64,000 nt of DNA from Pseudomonas bohemica. GTDB taxonomy: Bacteria; Pseudomonadota; Gammaproteobacteria; Pseudomonadales; Pseudomonadaceae. The DNA lies in contig NZ_NKHL01000115.1 of NCBI RefSeq assembly GCF_002934685.1, forward strand, positions 1-64,000. The letters are read 5' to 3'. The notes beneath the pieces are model-generated. The model was not told the DNA's origin. It did not search any database and saw nothing but the letters and a program-made list of their open reading frames with translations. A program made the position numbers and the translations under genes. Shown here one piece after another: positions 28,814 through 37,146 of the stretch (positions are counted from its first letter, which is position 1; each line of letters starts with the position of its first letter).

Positions 28814-29587
28814 TTACAGCTTGCGTACACTCACAGAACCCGCAGGCCCGACGGCGCCGGACTGGCCTTTCTCGCCGTTCTTGCCGGATTTGGCCCCATC
28901 GGTGCGATAGACGACACAACCCTTGGACGCCCCGCCCTTACCGCCACGCCCGCCTTCCCCGCCAATACCGCCGGCACCGCCCTGCACGTTGACGTTCACG
29001 CGCTCATCCGGAAAAGACTGAGGCAATTCCAGGCGTACCAACCCACCGGGGGCGCCGTCATGGCCATTGCCGCCGTTATCGCCATCGAAACCACGACTCG
29101 CCGCACCCCAGGTACAGCCCGGCTCCTGACCGTTGCCGCCGTCCAGGCCGACATACCCCGGCGATCCTGCGCCACCACGAGCATCAATCGACAGCTCGTC
29201 TGCATTCAACCCTTCAATCCGCAAGTTGAGACTACGGCCCGGCAACGGCGCTTTCTCGAAAGTCCCCGGCGCGCCACGCGCGGTGATCTGCGCCCCACTG
29301 CCCAGATCGCCCTGCTTGACTTGCAAGTTAAACGGCTCGGCGCTCGGCACGATAGCGATGCGCGACTCATGGCCCATCACCAGTTGCCCGACTCGCACTT
29401 CGGTCAGTCCGGCAGGGATCAGCAGCGTGCCGTAATCGGCCACTTCCAGACGGTCCAGCTGCACAACGCTGGCGTTGCTCGGCAGACGCATCAGCGAGTG
29501 AGTCTCCACCGAGATGCTCTGGGCCATAACCAGAGAGCTGCCCAAGGCCGACAGCAGGCCCGCCGTCATCAGTAACGCGTTACGCAT
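28814..29587 (-). CDS. Secreted glycine-rich, collagen-like protein
   Basis: 257 residues. Signal peptide about 1-22 (TAGLLSALGSSLVMAQ). A beta-rich middle (30-125, SLMRLPSNAS ... ARGAPG) is followed by two Gly-rich tracts, GGAGSPGYVGLDGGNG and GGAGGIGGEGGRGGKGGAS, with Gly-x-y spacing like a collagen triple helix, and two Cys (in EPGCTW and SKGCVV) that may form a disulfide. Probably a periplasmic or surface protein; function unknown. Its start overlaps the end of the upstream DUF1145 gene by 8 bases, so they are co-translated. Confidence 0.75.
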   Translation of the reverse strand: MRNALLMTAGLLSALGSSLVMAQSISVETHSLMRLPSNASVVQLDRLEVADYGTLLIPAGLTEVRVGQLVMGHESRIAIVPSAEPFNLQVKQGDLGSGAQITARGAPGTFEKAPLPGRSLNLRIEGLNADELSIDARGGAGSPGYVGLDGGNGQEPGCTWGAASRGFDGDNGGNGHDGAPGGLVRLELPQSFPDERVNVNVQGGAGGIGGEGGRGGKGGASKGCVVYRTDGAKSGKNGEKGQSGAVGPAGSVSVRKL

Positions 29588-29855
29588 GGTGAACCTCCGC
29601 CTGGCGGCGACCGAAGGATTGCAGATGGAAAATACCGAAAATCAGAATCTGCACACGGTCGAACCAGGGATGCGAACGCCCCCGCAGGCTGCCGCTGAAG
29701 AGAAACAATTCCATCACGTGGGTCAGCAGCAAAAGGCTACCGGCCAGTTTGATCAACATACCGAAGGGAATCGGCAAAACGACAGTCTGGTTGACCAGTA
29801 CCACCGCCCAGAATCCCAACGTCAAGACTTTCCCCAACCCCCAAACCACCTTCAT
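29580..29855 (-). CDS. DUF1145 family inner-membrane protein
   Basis: 91 residues with two or three hydrophobic helices (about 5-28 and 33-55, then 70-80). Pattern MKVVWGLGKVLTLGFWAVV and LLTHVMELFLF with SHPWFDRVQILIFGIFHL is the DUF1145 signature. Function unknown. First gene of a two-gene unit with the glycine-rich protein (overlap 8 bases). Confidence 0.82.
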   Translation of the reverse strand: MKVVWGLGKVLTLGFWAVVLVNQTVVLPIPFGMLIKLAGSLLLLTHVMELFLFSGSLRGRSHPWFDRVQILIFGIFHLQSFGRRQAEVHHA

Positions 29856-30059
29856 GACACGCCCCTGCTGTTTTGTTATTTCGGTGCTGCAAAAAATGCT
29901 TTGCGCACAGTACGGCGACGGTAGCGACTATGCCAGAGGATCATTTCAAATACCGCAGGTTTGATGTGGATGCAGGCCGGGGTATGAAATTCGGCACGCA
30001 GCAGGACCATGAGCAGTGGTGTCGCTGGCCAATTCGGTGGGTCAGGTATTGATGGGTCG

Positions 30060-30440
30060 TGGGGACACACCGCTTTCGCTGCCGTCGTAGCCTCCGACGT
30101 CTCCCACTGGGGATTGCGTCAAGACCCGAAATTTGCGTTTGATCCTGTTCTGGACCTTATCCCACGCCAGTCCAGACACCGCCAATCGCGACTTGGATGC
30201 AGGCCAAACGCAGGCGGCGGTCCGTGGGCCGAGCGGCATGGATGCCGCGACAGCCGCCCCCGGTCATGGATGGCGGAGGGCCCACGGAGCGTCGCCGGAG
30301 TAAGGGAACCCGACGAAGTCGGGCCAAACTAGCAGCAAGCCCCCTTGGTCCCTTGGGGTGCTTTTCCAAGTAACTCGCCGAAGGCGAAACTTCTGCCGTT
30401 AAGCAGAACCCTGACCCGCACCACCGCATAACGGATATAC
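30060..30440 (+). repeat. Long dispersed repeat, extended copy
   Basis: Starts with the segment around GCCGTCGTAGCCTCCGACG and AATCGCGACTTGGATGCAGGC shared with 140-290, then carries about 210 bases absent from the copy near 1-340, then meets the common tail CATAACGGATAT (also at 299). The pattern suggests an insertion between two shared ends. Confidence 0.55.
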
Positions 30441-30470
30441 ACCCCATCCCAACACCCGAAAAATCCCCAC

Positions 30471-30505
30471 AAAAAAAAGAAAACCCCGACACAAAGGCCG
30501 GGGTC
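30471..30505 (-). terminator. Terminator of the OmpA/TSP3 lipoprotein gene
   Basis: On the minus strand GACCCCGGCC then TGTCGGGGTTTTC with a long T-run (TTTTCTTTTTTTT). CCCCG (30484-30488) pairs with CGGGG (30499-30503). Confidence 0.85.
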
Positions 30506-30527
30506 TTCCTGACGACACAAAGCTCAA

Positions 30528-31229
30528 TCAACGGTTGATCTTGATCTCGACACGACGGTTCAATGCACGCCCTTCAGCAGTCTTGTTATCTGCCACGGGA
30601 CGGCTCTCGCCATCACCTTCCACCGACACAAACGCGCTGCGAGCAATACCCGAGCTGATCAGGTAATCAGTCACCGAATGCGCACGTTTTTCCGACAGTT
30701 TCTGGTTATAGGCATCACTGCCCACGCTGTCCGTGTGGCCACTCACGTGCAGCTGCACATTAGGCGCCTCGGTTTTCAGCTTGGTCGCCACCAGATCCAG
30801 CTGTTGCTTATCGCCCGGAGTCAGCGTCGCCTTGTTGAACTCGAAGTGCACATCACGGATGGTGATCACTTCTTCCTTGGGAAGCACGACCGGAGCGGCA
30901 ACCGGCTCAGGAGCAGGCGTCACGATTGGGCAGCCAGTCGCATCGACCGGTGTACCTTTTGGTGTATTCGGGCACTTGTCGACGCTGTTGAGCACGCCAT
31001 CGCCATCATCATCGCCATCACCATGCGCCCAGCAATAGGCGCCCGCCATCACACCTACCGCACCACCCAGGCCGGCCGCGACGGAAGCCGACTGGAATGC
31101 ACCAATCGCCGCACCGCTAAGAACGCCGCCGGCAGCACAGAGAGGCCAGTCGGTCTTTTGCAAGCCGGCACAGCCCGTCAATACACTGGTAACCAAAATC
31201 AGAGGTAACGCTGTCCGAATCATGCTCAT
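30528..31229 (-). CDS. OmpA-family lipoprotein with thrombospondin-type Ca2+ repeats
   Basis: 233 residues. Lipobox LTGC (Cys at 20). A glycine-zipper-like stretch (about 35-65: GAAIGAFQSASVAAGLGG) is followed by calcium-binding DxDxDG motifs DGDDDGDGVLNSVDKCPNT with paired Cys, and an OmpA-C peptidoglycan-binding domain (about 120-233: HVSGHTDSVGSDAYN and RALNRRVEIKI). OprF-like in its C-terminal half but without a beta-barrel. Probably an outer-membrane lipoprotein tethered to peptidoglycan. The gene has an efficient terminator and its own promoter. Confidence 0.9.
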   Translation of the reverse strand: MSMIRTALPLILVTSVLTGCAGLQKTDWPLCAAGGVLSGAAIGAFQSASVAAGLGGAVGVMAGAYCWAHGDGDDDGDGVLNSVDKCPNTPKGTPVDATGCPIVTPAPEPVAAPVVLPKEEVITIRDVHFEFNKATLTPGDKQQLDLVATKLKTEAPNVQLHVSGHTDSVGSDAYNQKLSEKRAHSVTDYLISSGIARSAFVSVEGDGESRPVADNKTAEGRALNRRVEIKINR

Positions 31230-31721
31230 ACAGTTCTTCTCCTTTGGTATCGGCTAAAACCGACTGGAATGGAGTAAAGACGCCGTTGGGGCCATTTGCC
31301 ACCCTGATATCGGCGGTTTTATGGCTTTTCGAGCGGGTTCTTTTAGAAATAGCCTTTTGCCTTCACTCCGTACGCTTTGTCATGGCGATCAATTGAAAAG
31401 TTCAAGCCCCAGAGCTGTTTCCCTGTCAGCACTACCGCGGCGGAGCCCGTTTCCCGCGAAGCAAGGCACGGAACACGAAGTTTGGTTATTCCAAATGAGT
31501 GTCGAGAAACGCAGCGTCGCGGGAAAACGCACCCACCCTCCGGGTTGCGCGCAAATCTCGCCGTGCGCCGTTGCAGGACTTGGAAAGGGAACACCATTCC
31601 CTTCGTGCTGCGCCTCGCCTGGCGAGACTTGCCCAGCAACGCGGTTCGTGCTGAAAGGGTAACAACCTCTATGCCGTGAAGATTCAGCAGGCTAACCTTG
31701 CTGGCTCAATGAGGGATTTCG
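31230..31721. other. 492-base intergenic region with many hairpins, no gene supported
   Basis: Two long open frames overlap on opposite strands (31321-31662 and 31343-31639) but neither has a ribosome site, signal or recognised family. Instead there are several clear inverted repeats: GTTTCCCGCGA (31449) with TCGCGGGAAAAC (31517-31528), TTTGG-TTATT-CCAAA, AAGGGAA-CACCA-TTCCCTT (31585-31603) and CTCGC-CTG-GCGAG. It may be a structured RNA, a degenerate mobile element or repeat DNA. Confidence 0.4.
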
Positions 31722-32219
31722 ATGACCGACAGTTTTTCCACCCGCACGCCACAACAGGCGCTGGCCGCCCTGCTCGACCGCTATGCGCCCAAGCGTCTGT
31801 TGCTGATCGGCGCGGACAGCTTCCCGGCCCTGCAAGCCTTTCAGGACGCCCATCCGGACACGGAACTCGCGCAAGCGGCGCCTGGCTTACTGCCCGCTGA
31901 AATCGCCGCTCAGCGTTTCGATCTGGCGCTGGTCGTCGATTGCCTGGAGCACATCCCCAAACGCGCAGGCTTGGAATTGCTCGGCGGGATTCGCAACCTC
32001 AACGCCAGCCGGATTGCTGTACTGGCCGATATGAAGGCCTGTGGCTGGCAGGCCACGGATTTTTATTCGCTGGCACTGCAAGCCAGTGAACGCTTCGCCA
32101 GGGACGAACAGGTGCTGACCCTCTTCACTTACGACCTGCGCGAATACAAACAGGTACCCGATTGGCTGAACGCGAAGTTCTGGGCGAATCCGGAGAATTT
32201 TGGCAAGTATTGGTGGTGA
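31722..32219 (+). CDS. DUF6231-like small protein with methyltransferase-type fold
   Basis: 165 residues. A Rossmann-like first half (RLLLIGADSFPALQAFQ near 24-40; LALVVDCLEHIPKRAG near 68-83) resembles a SAM-dependent methyltransferase, with LEH motif, but the glycine-rich loop I is degenerate (GADSFPA). The C-terminal part is YKQVPDWLNAKFWANP. Recalled as a conserved Pseudomonas family (DUF6231) upstream of ychJ. Function unknown; methyl transfer is an inference from the fold only. The following ychJ gene begins 10 bases after the stop, so they form an operon. Confidence 0.7.
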   Translation: MTDSFSTRTPQQALAALLDRYAPKRLLLIGADSFPALQAFQDAHPDTELAQAAPGLLPAEIAAQRFDLALVVDCLEHIPKRAGLELLGGIRNLNASRIAVLADMKACGWQATDFYSLALQASERFARDEQVLTLFTYDLREYKQVPDWLNAKFWANPENFGKYWW

Positions 32220-32229
32220 GACACGCATC

Positions 32230-32703
32230 ATGAGCAGTGCAATCTGTCCCTGTGGCAGCGGTAATCTTCTGGACGGCTGCTGCGGCCGTTATCACGCAGG
32301 ACTGGCTGCGCCATGCGCCGAGGCGTTGATGCGCTCGCGCTACAGCGCCTACGTCCTGGGCCTGGTGGACTATCTGCTGGACACGACGTTGCCGGTGCAG
32401 AAGAACAGCCTGGATCGCGCGTCGATCAGCCAATGGAGCGCGCAAAGCACCTGGCTCGGCCTTGAAGTAGAGGGCGCGCAGTTGCTGGGCGGCAAACCGG
32501 AACACGCCTTCGTCACATTTACCGCGCGCTGGCACGATGGGACAGGCGAACATAGTCATCGGGAGCGTTCGGCGTTCGTTCAGAACAACGGTCGTTGGTA
32601 TTTCATAGATCCGACCGTGCAGCTCAAGGCCGGACGCAACGATGCCTGCCCGTGTGGCAGCGAACAGAAATTCAAGAAATGCTGCGCGGCCTATATGGTC
32701 TGA
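32230..32703 (+). CDS. YchJ-family protein with two SEC-C zinc motifs
   Basis: 157 residues from ATG 32230. SEC-C motif at both ends: ICPCGSGNLLDGCCGRYH near 5-22 and ACPCGSEQKFKKCCAAY near 139-155. In between lies an NTF2-like cystatin-type fold with CAEALMRSRYSAYVLG near 29-45. SEC-C motifs bind zinc and occur in SecA and in several small proteins. Role of YchJ is unknown. Preceded by the methyltransferase-like gene (10-base gap). Confidence 0.88.
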   Translation: MSSAICPCGSGNLLDGCCGRYHAGLAAPCAEALMRSRYSAYVLGLVDYLLDTTLPVQKNSLDRASISQWSAQSTWLGLEVEGAQLLGGKPEHAFVTFTARWHDGTGEHSHRERSAFVQNNGRWYFIDPTVQLKAGRNDACPCGSEQKFKKCCAAYMV

Positions 32704-32705
32704 AC

Positions 32706-32773
32706 CTGTAGCAGTCCGGTTTGCCGGTGGCGTCTCTCGATTCACTGCCATCGGCGAGCCTGATTGCTACAGA
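32706..32773. repeat. Short palindromic repeat, family 3
   Basis: CTGTAGCAGTCCGGTTTGCCG at one end and a divergent inverted arm ending ATTGCTACAG at the other, just after ychJ. Confidence 0.6.
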
Positions 32774-32785
32774 TGATGGACTTCG

Positions 32786-33391
32786 TCAGGCCAATTTAAG
32801 GTGGGAGATATCCGGGATCAGCACAGGCTCGACCGATTTGATCTGGCCCATATCGCTACCTTCAGGCGCCAGGCTCAGGCCTGAAAGATCCAGGCGAGGT
32901 GCGACCGGCGCCGCTTTCGGATCCTGCACATTCTTGCCCAGTTCAGACAGCGTGAAGTCCGGCGCCTCGACGTCGACGAAGGCAGCCATGTAGACATCCC
33001 GCGGCTCAAGCCTGGGCCTTGGCTCAGGCTTGCTCTTATCCTCCCGAGGCGAGTTCGACGGCGACGACACCCTGCGTGTCCAGCTCGGCTCATCTGGCGG
33101 TGGCGCCAGCTCGACTTCCTCGATTTCGACCTGCTGCGGTTCCGGCTCTGCGTCGATTTGCCCCGGCATCGCCACGACTTCGACGTGTACCCCTGCCCGC
33201 TCAAGGGTCGAGCGATATTTCTCGGCACCCGCATGATCCAGATTGTTCTTCAAGACCAATCGCCGGCCGGAGAACAGCAGCGCGATGCGTTGGGCGTCGG
33301 CCTGAAACAGTTTTGCCAGGTTGGCCTTGACCCGGTCGAGTTGCGCACCCGGTATCAATTGGCCAGAAAAAACAATTTCGTACAGCTTCAT
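32786..33391 (-). CDS. Hypothetical protein with N-terminal ferredoxin-like domain
   Basis: 201 residues. The N-terminal 75 residues (MKLYEIVFSGQLIPG ... VEVVAMPG) match a small domain seen in several Pseudomonas proteins, often fused to DUF805, RDD or zinc-ribbon parts: beta-alpha-beta with VKANLAKLFQ and RRLVLKNNLD. The rest is low-complexity, acidic and Pro-rich (85-140) and ends in a conserved tail VEPVLIPDISHLKLA. No signal peptide. Unknown function. Divergent from the LEA2-type lipoprotein gene. Confidence 0.72.
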   Translation of the reverse strand: MKLYEIVFSGQLIPGAQLDRVKANLAKLFQADAQRIALLFSGRRLVLKNNLDHAGAEKYRSTLERAGVHVEVVAMPGQIDAEPEPQQVEIEEVELAPPPDEPSWTRRVSSPSNSPREDKSKPEPRPRLEPRDVYMAAFVDVEAPDFTLSELGKNVQDPKAAPVAPRLDLSGLSLAPEGSDMGQIKSVEPVLIPDISHLKLA

Positions 33392-33501
33392 GGGTCAATA
33401 CTCCTTCGACACATGGCGTGAGTATGGCGCAGGCTCTGTGGAACAGCGAGTTGCCCTGCGTCGGGCGCTTGCTAGACTCAGGCCCGATAGGGAGTGAACC
33501 A

Positions 33502-33987
33502 ATGGTGTTTCAGGCAAGCGTAATCAGAACCGTCGGCCTTTTCATGGCGCTGGCGTTATCCGGCTGTTCGTCATTGCTCACGGGCAGTGCCGAGGGCCCG
33601 GACGTCAAGCTGCTCAAGGTCGATGTGGTCAAGGCCAAGCTGCTCAAGCAGGACTTGAAGCTGCGCTTCCGTGTGGACAACCCGAACGACTCCAGCGTGC
33701 TGGTGCGGGGTCTACGTTACAAGGTGTTGCTCGACGATATCCTGATCGCAGACGGCGACTACAGCGACTGGTTCGTGGTCAAGGCCAACAGCCATCGGAA
33801 TTTCACGGTGCCGATCCGCACCAACCTCTGGGAGCATCTCAAGGACGTCACGCGGATGCTCGGTAAACCCAATCAGCCTATTCATTACCGGCTGGAAGGC
33901 AAGCTCAAAACCGGATTTATATTCGGGCACAGCGTGCGTATTGACCGCAATGGCGACATAATTCCCGCCGATTTGATTCCGGAGTAA
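33502..33987 (+). CDS. LEA2/WHy-domain lipoprotein
   Basis: 161 residues from ATG 33502 (GGAG 6-7 bases before); the frame extends upstream but without a signal. Lipobox LALSGC with Cys near 22. A WHy-type domain (about 35-155) shows VDVVKAKLLKQDLKLRFRVDN and SVLVRGLRYKVLL. Such proteins are linked to desiccation and stress tolerance or outer-membrane maintenance in bacteria. The next gene starts 4 bases after the stop, so co-transcribed. Confidence 0.82.
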   Translation: MVFQASVIRTVGLFMALALSGCSSLLTGSAEGPDVKLLKVDVVKAKLLKQDLKLRFRVDNPNDSSVLVRGLRYKVLLDDILIADGDYSDWFVVKANSHRNFTVPIRTNLWEHLKDVTRMLGKPNQPIHYRLEGKLKTGFIFGHSVRIDRNGDIIPADLIPE

Positions 33988-33991
33988 CCCC

Positions 33992-34198
33992 ATGAACCAG
34001 CAAGCCCACGTGCACGGCCCTGATTGCGACCACGATCACGACCACCACGACCATCATCATGACCACGGCCATGTTCACGGCCCGCATTGCAACCACGAGC
34101 CTCAGGAGCCGGTCCGCAACGCGCTCAAGGACGTGGGCCGCAACGATCCATGCCCATGTGGCAGCGAGAAGAAATTCAAGAAGTGCCACGGCGCTTGA
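33992..34198 (+). CDS. Histidine-rich SEC-C protein
   Basis: 68 residues. The N-terminal half is a metal-binding His/Asp run with HDHDHHDHHHDHGH and CDHD, CNHE pairs (about 14 His in 36 residues); the C-terminal half is a SEC-C motif with CPCGSEKKFKKCHG. Expected to bind Zn, Ni or Co. Possibly a metal store or a metallochaperone. Closely follows the LEA2-type gene (4-base gap); a family-3 repeat follows. Confidence 0.8.
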   Translation: MNQQAHVHGPDCDHDHDHHDHHHDHGHVHGPHCNHEPQEPVRNALKDVGRNDPCPCGSEKKFKKCHGA

Positions 34199-34222
34199 TG
34201 GGCAATTGAAGTCGCGACAATC

Positions 34223-34295
34223 CCTGTAGCGGTACGACATGCCAGCGGTGGCGTTTTTGAGATCGCTACCGCCGGCAAGTCGTGCTGCTACAGGG
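34223..34295. repeat. Short palindromic repeat, family 3
   Basis: Inverted pair CCTGTAGCGGTACGACATGCC (left) and GGCAAGTCGTGCTGCTACAGG (right) around about 30 bases. The clearest member of this family in the window. Confidence 0.75.
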
Positions 34296-34454
34296 TCGAT
34301 TTGCGCAAATCGTACTGCCGGGGCTCCAGATTTTTTTCAAACATTCAATATCTCGAACATTCCTGAAATAAACTCCCCGTCTCCGCTTGCTTAGCGACTG
34401 CCTGCTCTCTAACGTAGCGCGTTTCCAACGCCTACCCCCCGCAGGAGCTACAAC

Positions 34455-36938
34455 ATGGCCTCGCCAGCCCTCTCATCCCTGAAGACGCGACTCAGCACGG
34501 CCGCTGCCATGTTGGGGCTGTTGACCCTTGCAGGCTGCCAACTGGGCGGCGAAGACCGTGACAACCTGCCGCCCACCAGTGGCGTCTACGCCATCAAGGG
34601 CCTGGCGCAGAACGTATCCGTGCGCCGCAATAACCTGGGCATGCCGCTGATCGAAAGCAACACCTTCCACGACGCGCTCTTTACTCTCGGCTACGTCCAT
34701 GCCAGCGATCGCCTCTCGCAAATGGTACAGATGCGCCTCCTGGCTCAGGGCCGTCTGTCGGAAATCGCCGGTTCCGGAGCGCTGGATCTGGACCGCATGA
34801 TGCGCGCCGCCAACCTCAAGCGAACGGCGGGCGATCTGTACAACGCCTCGTCGCCACGTCTGAAACGCTTCTTCGAAGTTTATGCACGCGGCGTCAACGC
34901 CTACCTGTTCCGCTATCGGGACAAGCTCCCGTCCGACCTCGCGGATGCCGGCTACAAGCCTGAATACTGGAAACCCGAAGACTCGGCGCTGATCTTCAGC
35001 CTGCTGAACTTCAGCCTGTCGGTGAACCTGCAAGAGGAGATCTCATCGCTGGTACTGGCGCAGAAAGTCGGTGCTGACAAGCTCGCCTGGCTGCTGCCGA
35101 CTTATCCCGATGAAGAACTGCCGTTTGCTGAAGCGGACAAGCTCAAAGGCCTGAATCTGGGTAGCCAGATGCCGGGCTTGAGCGACCTGGACAAGGCGGC
35201 GCTGCAACTGTCCGACCTCAATCTGCTGGGGGTCTCGGCGTCAAACAATTGGGTCATCGCCCCGCAACGCGCCCGCGCGGGCAAGAGCCTGTTGGCCACG
35301 GACAGTCAATTGCCGGCAACGCTGCCGTCGATGTGGAATTTCGTGCAGATCCGCGCGCCGAAGTATCAGGCCGCGGGCGCCACCGTCGCCGGTCTGCCGT
35401 TGGTGCTTTCCGGCTTCAACGGCAAGCTGGCGTGGGGCATGGGCCCGGCGATGGGCGATAACCAGGACTTGTTCCTGGAAAAACTCAAGCGCGAGAACAA
35501 CCGCTTGATGGTCATGGCCGATGGCAAATGGGTCGCCGCTGGCGCTCACGAAGAAACCTATTTCGTCAAAGGCCAGAGCCCGGTGCGCGAGCCTGCCTAC
35601 GAAACCCGCCATGGACCGCTGCTTAACGCCAGCGCCGCGCAATTGGCCAGCGGCCTGGGCATCGCCTTGCAGACGCCGAACGCCAAGGACGACAAGTCCC
35701 TCGATGCGCTGTTCGACCTGACGCGCGCGCAAAACGTCGAGCGGGCTTTCGACACGACGCGGGAAATTCGGGCGATTACGTTGAACATGGTCTTCGCCGA
35801 CGCATCGAACACCGGTTGGCAGGTCACCGGGCGTTATCCGAACCGTCGCGATGGCTTGGGGCTGATTCCATCGCCGGGCTGGGATGGTCGTTTCGACTGG
35901 GATGGCTACGCCGACGCGATGCTGCACCCGTACGACCAGGACCCGCAACAGGGCTGGATCGGCACGGCCAACCAGCGCACCGTGCCCAAGGGCTACGGCA
36001 TGCAGTTATCCAACTCCTGGGATTACCCGGAACGCGCCGAGCGCATCGCCGAGTTGGCGAACAGTGGCAAGCAGGACACGCGTAGCACGATCGCCATGCA
36101 GTACGACCAGACCACGACGTTCACCGCCAAGCTGAAGAAGATGTTCGAAGCGCCGGGCATGGCCAAGCCCCTGAAACAGGCTATCGACGGTTTGGCCCCT
36201 GCGGATCGGGACAAGGCACGCGAAGCGCTCAGTCGCTTGATGGCGTTCGACGGTCGATTGTCGCCGGTGTCGGCTGACGCAGCGATTTATGAGCTGTTCC
36301 TGCAAGAGAGTTCACGACAGATCTTCCTTGACGAGCTTGGTCCGGAAAGCAGCGCTGCATGGAAAGCGCTGGTACAAAGCGCAGACCTTTCCTACTCGCC
36401 TCAGGCCGATCACCTGCTCGGGCGCGAAGACAGTCCGTATTGGGATGACCTCAAGACGCCGCAAAAAGAAGACAAACCCACCATTCTGGCGCGCAGCCTC
36501 GCCGCCGCCATCAGTGCCGGGGAGAACCAGCTGGGTAGCGATCACAAAGCCTGGCAGTGGGGCAAATTGCACCAGTACAAGTGGACGTCGCAGAGCGCTC
36601 AGTTAACGGCAGCAATCACTGGCAGCAAGGCCAGCGTGGTCAAGGGGCCGATGGCAGCGGGCGGCGATCATACGACGCTCAATGCATCGGGCTTCCGATG
36701 GGGGCAGGATTTCGACGCGGCGGTGATTCCGGCGATGCGCATGATCGTCGACTTCGCTCAGCAGGAGCCGATGATGGCGCAGAATGCGGCGGGACAGTCG
36801 GGCAATCCGGCGAGTCCTCATTTCGCCGATGGGATCGATCCGTGGGTGAAGGGGCTGTATATGTCGGTGCCGATGCAGCCGGAGAACTTCGAGAAGGTGT
36901 ATGGGAAGCAGCGGTTGACGTTGACGCCTGGGAAATAG
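34455..36938 (+). CDS. quiP: Penicillin-acylase-family amidase (QuiP-like acyl-homoserine lactone acylase)
   Basis: 827-residue Ntn hydrolase. Signal peptide with lipobox-like LLTLAGC (Cys near 28), so exported, possibly lipidated. The precursor is normally self-cleaved; nucleophile Ser 263 starts the beta subunit in the run VSASNNWVIAP. Beta-subunit segments include LPLVLSGFNGKLAWGMGPAM and DASNTGWQVTGRYPNR. P. aeruginosa QuiP (PA1032) cleaves long-chain acyl-homoserine lactones; the neighbour genes up to the OmpA gene match its order as I recall. AGGAG lies about 8 bases before ATG. Substrate not proven here. Confidence 0.88.
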   Translation: MASPALSSLKTRLSTAAAMLGLLTLAGCQLGGEDRDNLPPTSGVYAIKGLAQNVSVRRNNLGMPLIESNTFHDALFTLGYVHASDRLSQMVQMRLLAQGRLSEIAGSGALDLDRMMRAANLKRTAGDLYNASSPRLKRFFEVYARGVNAYLFRYRDKLPSDLADAGYKPEYWKPEDSALIFSLLNFSLSVNLQEEISSLVLAQKVGADKLAWLLPTYPDEELPFAEADKLKGLNLGSQMPGLSDLDKAALQLSDLNLLGVSASNNWVIAPQRARAGKSLLATDSQLPATLPSMWNFVQIRAPKYQAAGATVAGLPLVLSGFNGKLAWGMGPAMGDNQDLFLEKLKRENNRLMVMADGKWVAAGAHEETYFVKGQSPVREPAYETRHGPLLNASAAQLASGLGIALQTPNAKDDKSLDALFDLTRAQNVERAFDTTREIRAITLNMVFADASNTGWQVTGRYPNRRDGLGLIPSPGWDGRFDWDGYADAMLHPYDQDPQQGWIGTANQRTVPKGYGMQLSNSWDYPERAERIAELANSGKQDTRSTIAMQYDQTTTFTAKLKKMFEAPGMAKPLKQAIDGLAPADRDKAREALSRLMAFDGRLSPVSADAAIYELFLQESSRQIFLDELGPESSAAWKALVQSADLSYSPQADHLLGREDSPYWDDLKTPQKEDKPTILARSLAAAISAGENQLGSDHKAWQWGKLHQYKWTSQSAQLTAAITGSKASVVKGPMAAGGDHTTLNASGFRWGQDFDAAVIPAMRMIVDFAQQEPMMAQNAAGQSGNPASPHFADGIDPWVKGLYMSVPMQPENFEKVYGKQRLTLTPGK

Positions 36939-37034
36939 GGCTGGATTCTCCTGGGCGCTGAAATAGCGTGCATGCCCTTATTTTTGCTGGCGCTTGTAGC
37001 TCTGCCTAACGGCAGATTCAAGAAGCGTCACCCG

Positions 37035-37055
37035 AGATAACGGATATACACCCGA
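37035..37055 (+). repeat. Short copy of the tail of the long dispersed repeat
   Basis: GATAACGGATATACACCC matches 30427-30444 and, in part, ATAACGGATAT near 300. Lies in the 200 bases between the acylase and the exonuclease gene. Confidence 0.5.
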
Positions 37056-37146
37056 CATCAGCGCCCTCTAAATCCCCAACAAACAAACCGAACTTCCCCC
37101 GATTTCCGCCGCTCTACCTGACAAGCCCCCAAACCCGGTCATGCCC

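Larger units (their letters stand above)
29856..30527. other. 672-base intergenic region made of dispersed repeat DNA
   Basis: Several short open frames occur on both strands, but none has a ribosome site, family or normal composition; I regard them as chance frames. Contents: a copy of the long repeat at 30060-30215, a second segment at about 30215-30425 with nested inverted arms (GTGGGCC at 30223 with GGCCCAC near 30280, and GCGGCAT/ATGCCGC between), and ATAACGGATATACACCC at about 30428, repeated near 37038. The OmpA-gene terminator ends the region. Confidence 0.5.

Noticed and set aside
29876..30332. Short frames on both strands in the 29.9-30.5 kb gap
   Set aside because: They fall in dispersed-repeat DNA, have no ribosome sites and odd composition.
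30215..30440. Insertion sequence with transposase
   Set aside because: No transposase-like frame; only short inverted arms.
31321..31662. Overlapping frames on both strands (113 and 98 codons)
   Set aside because: No ribosome site, no recognised family; hairpins dominate. Kept as an unexplained region.
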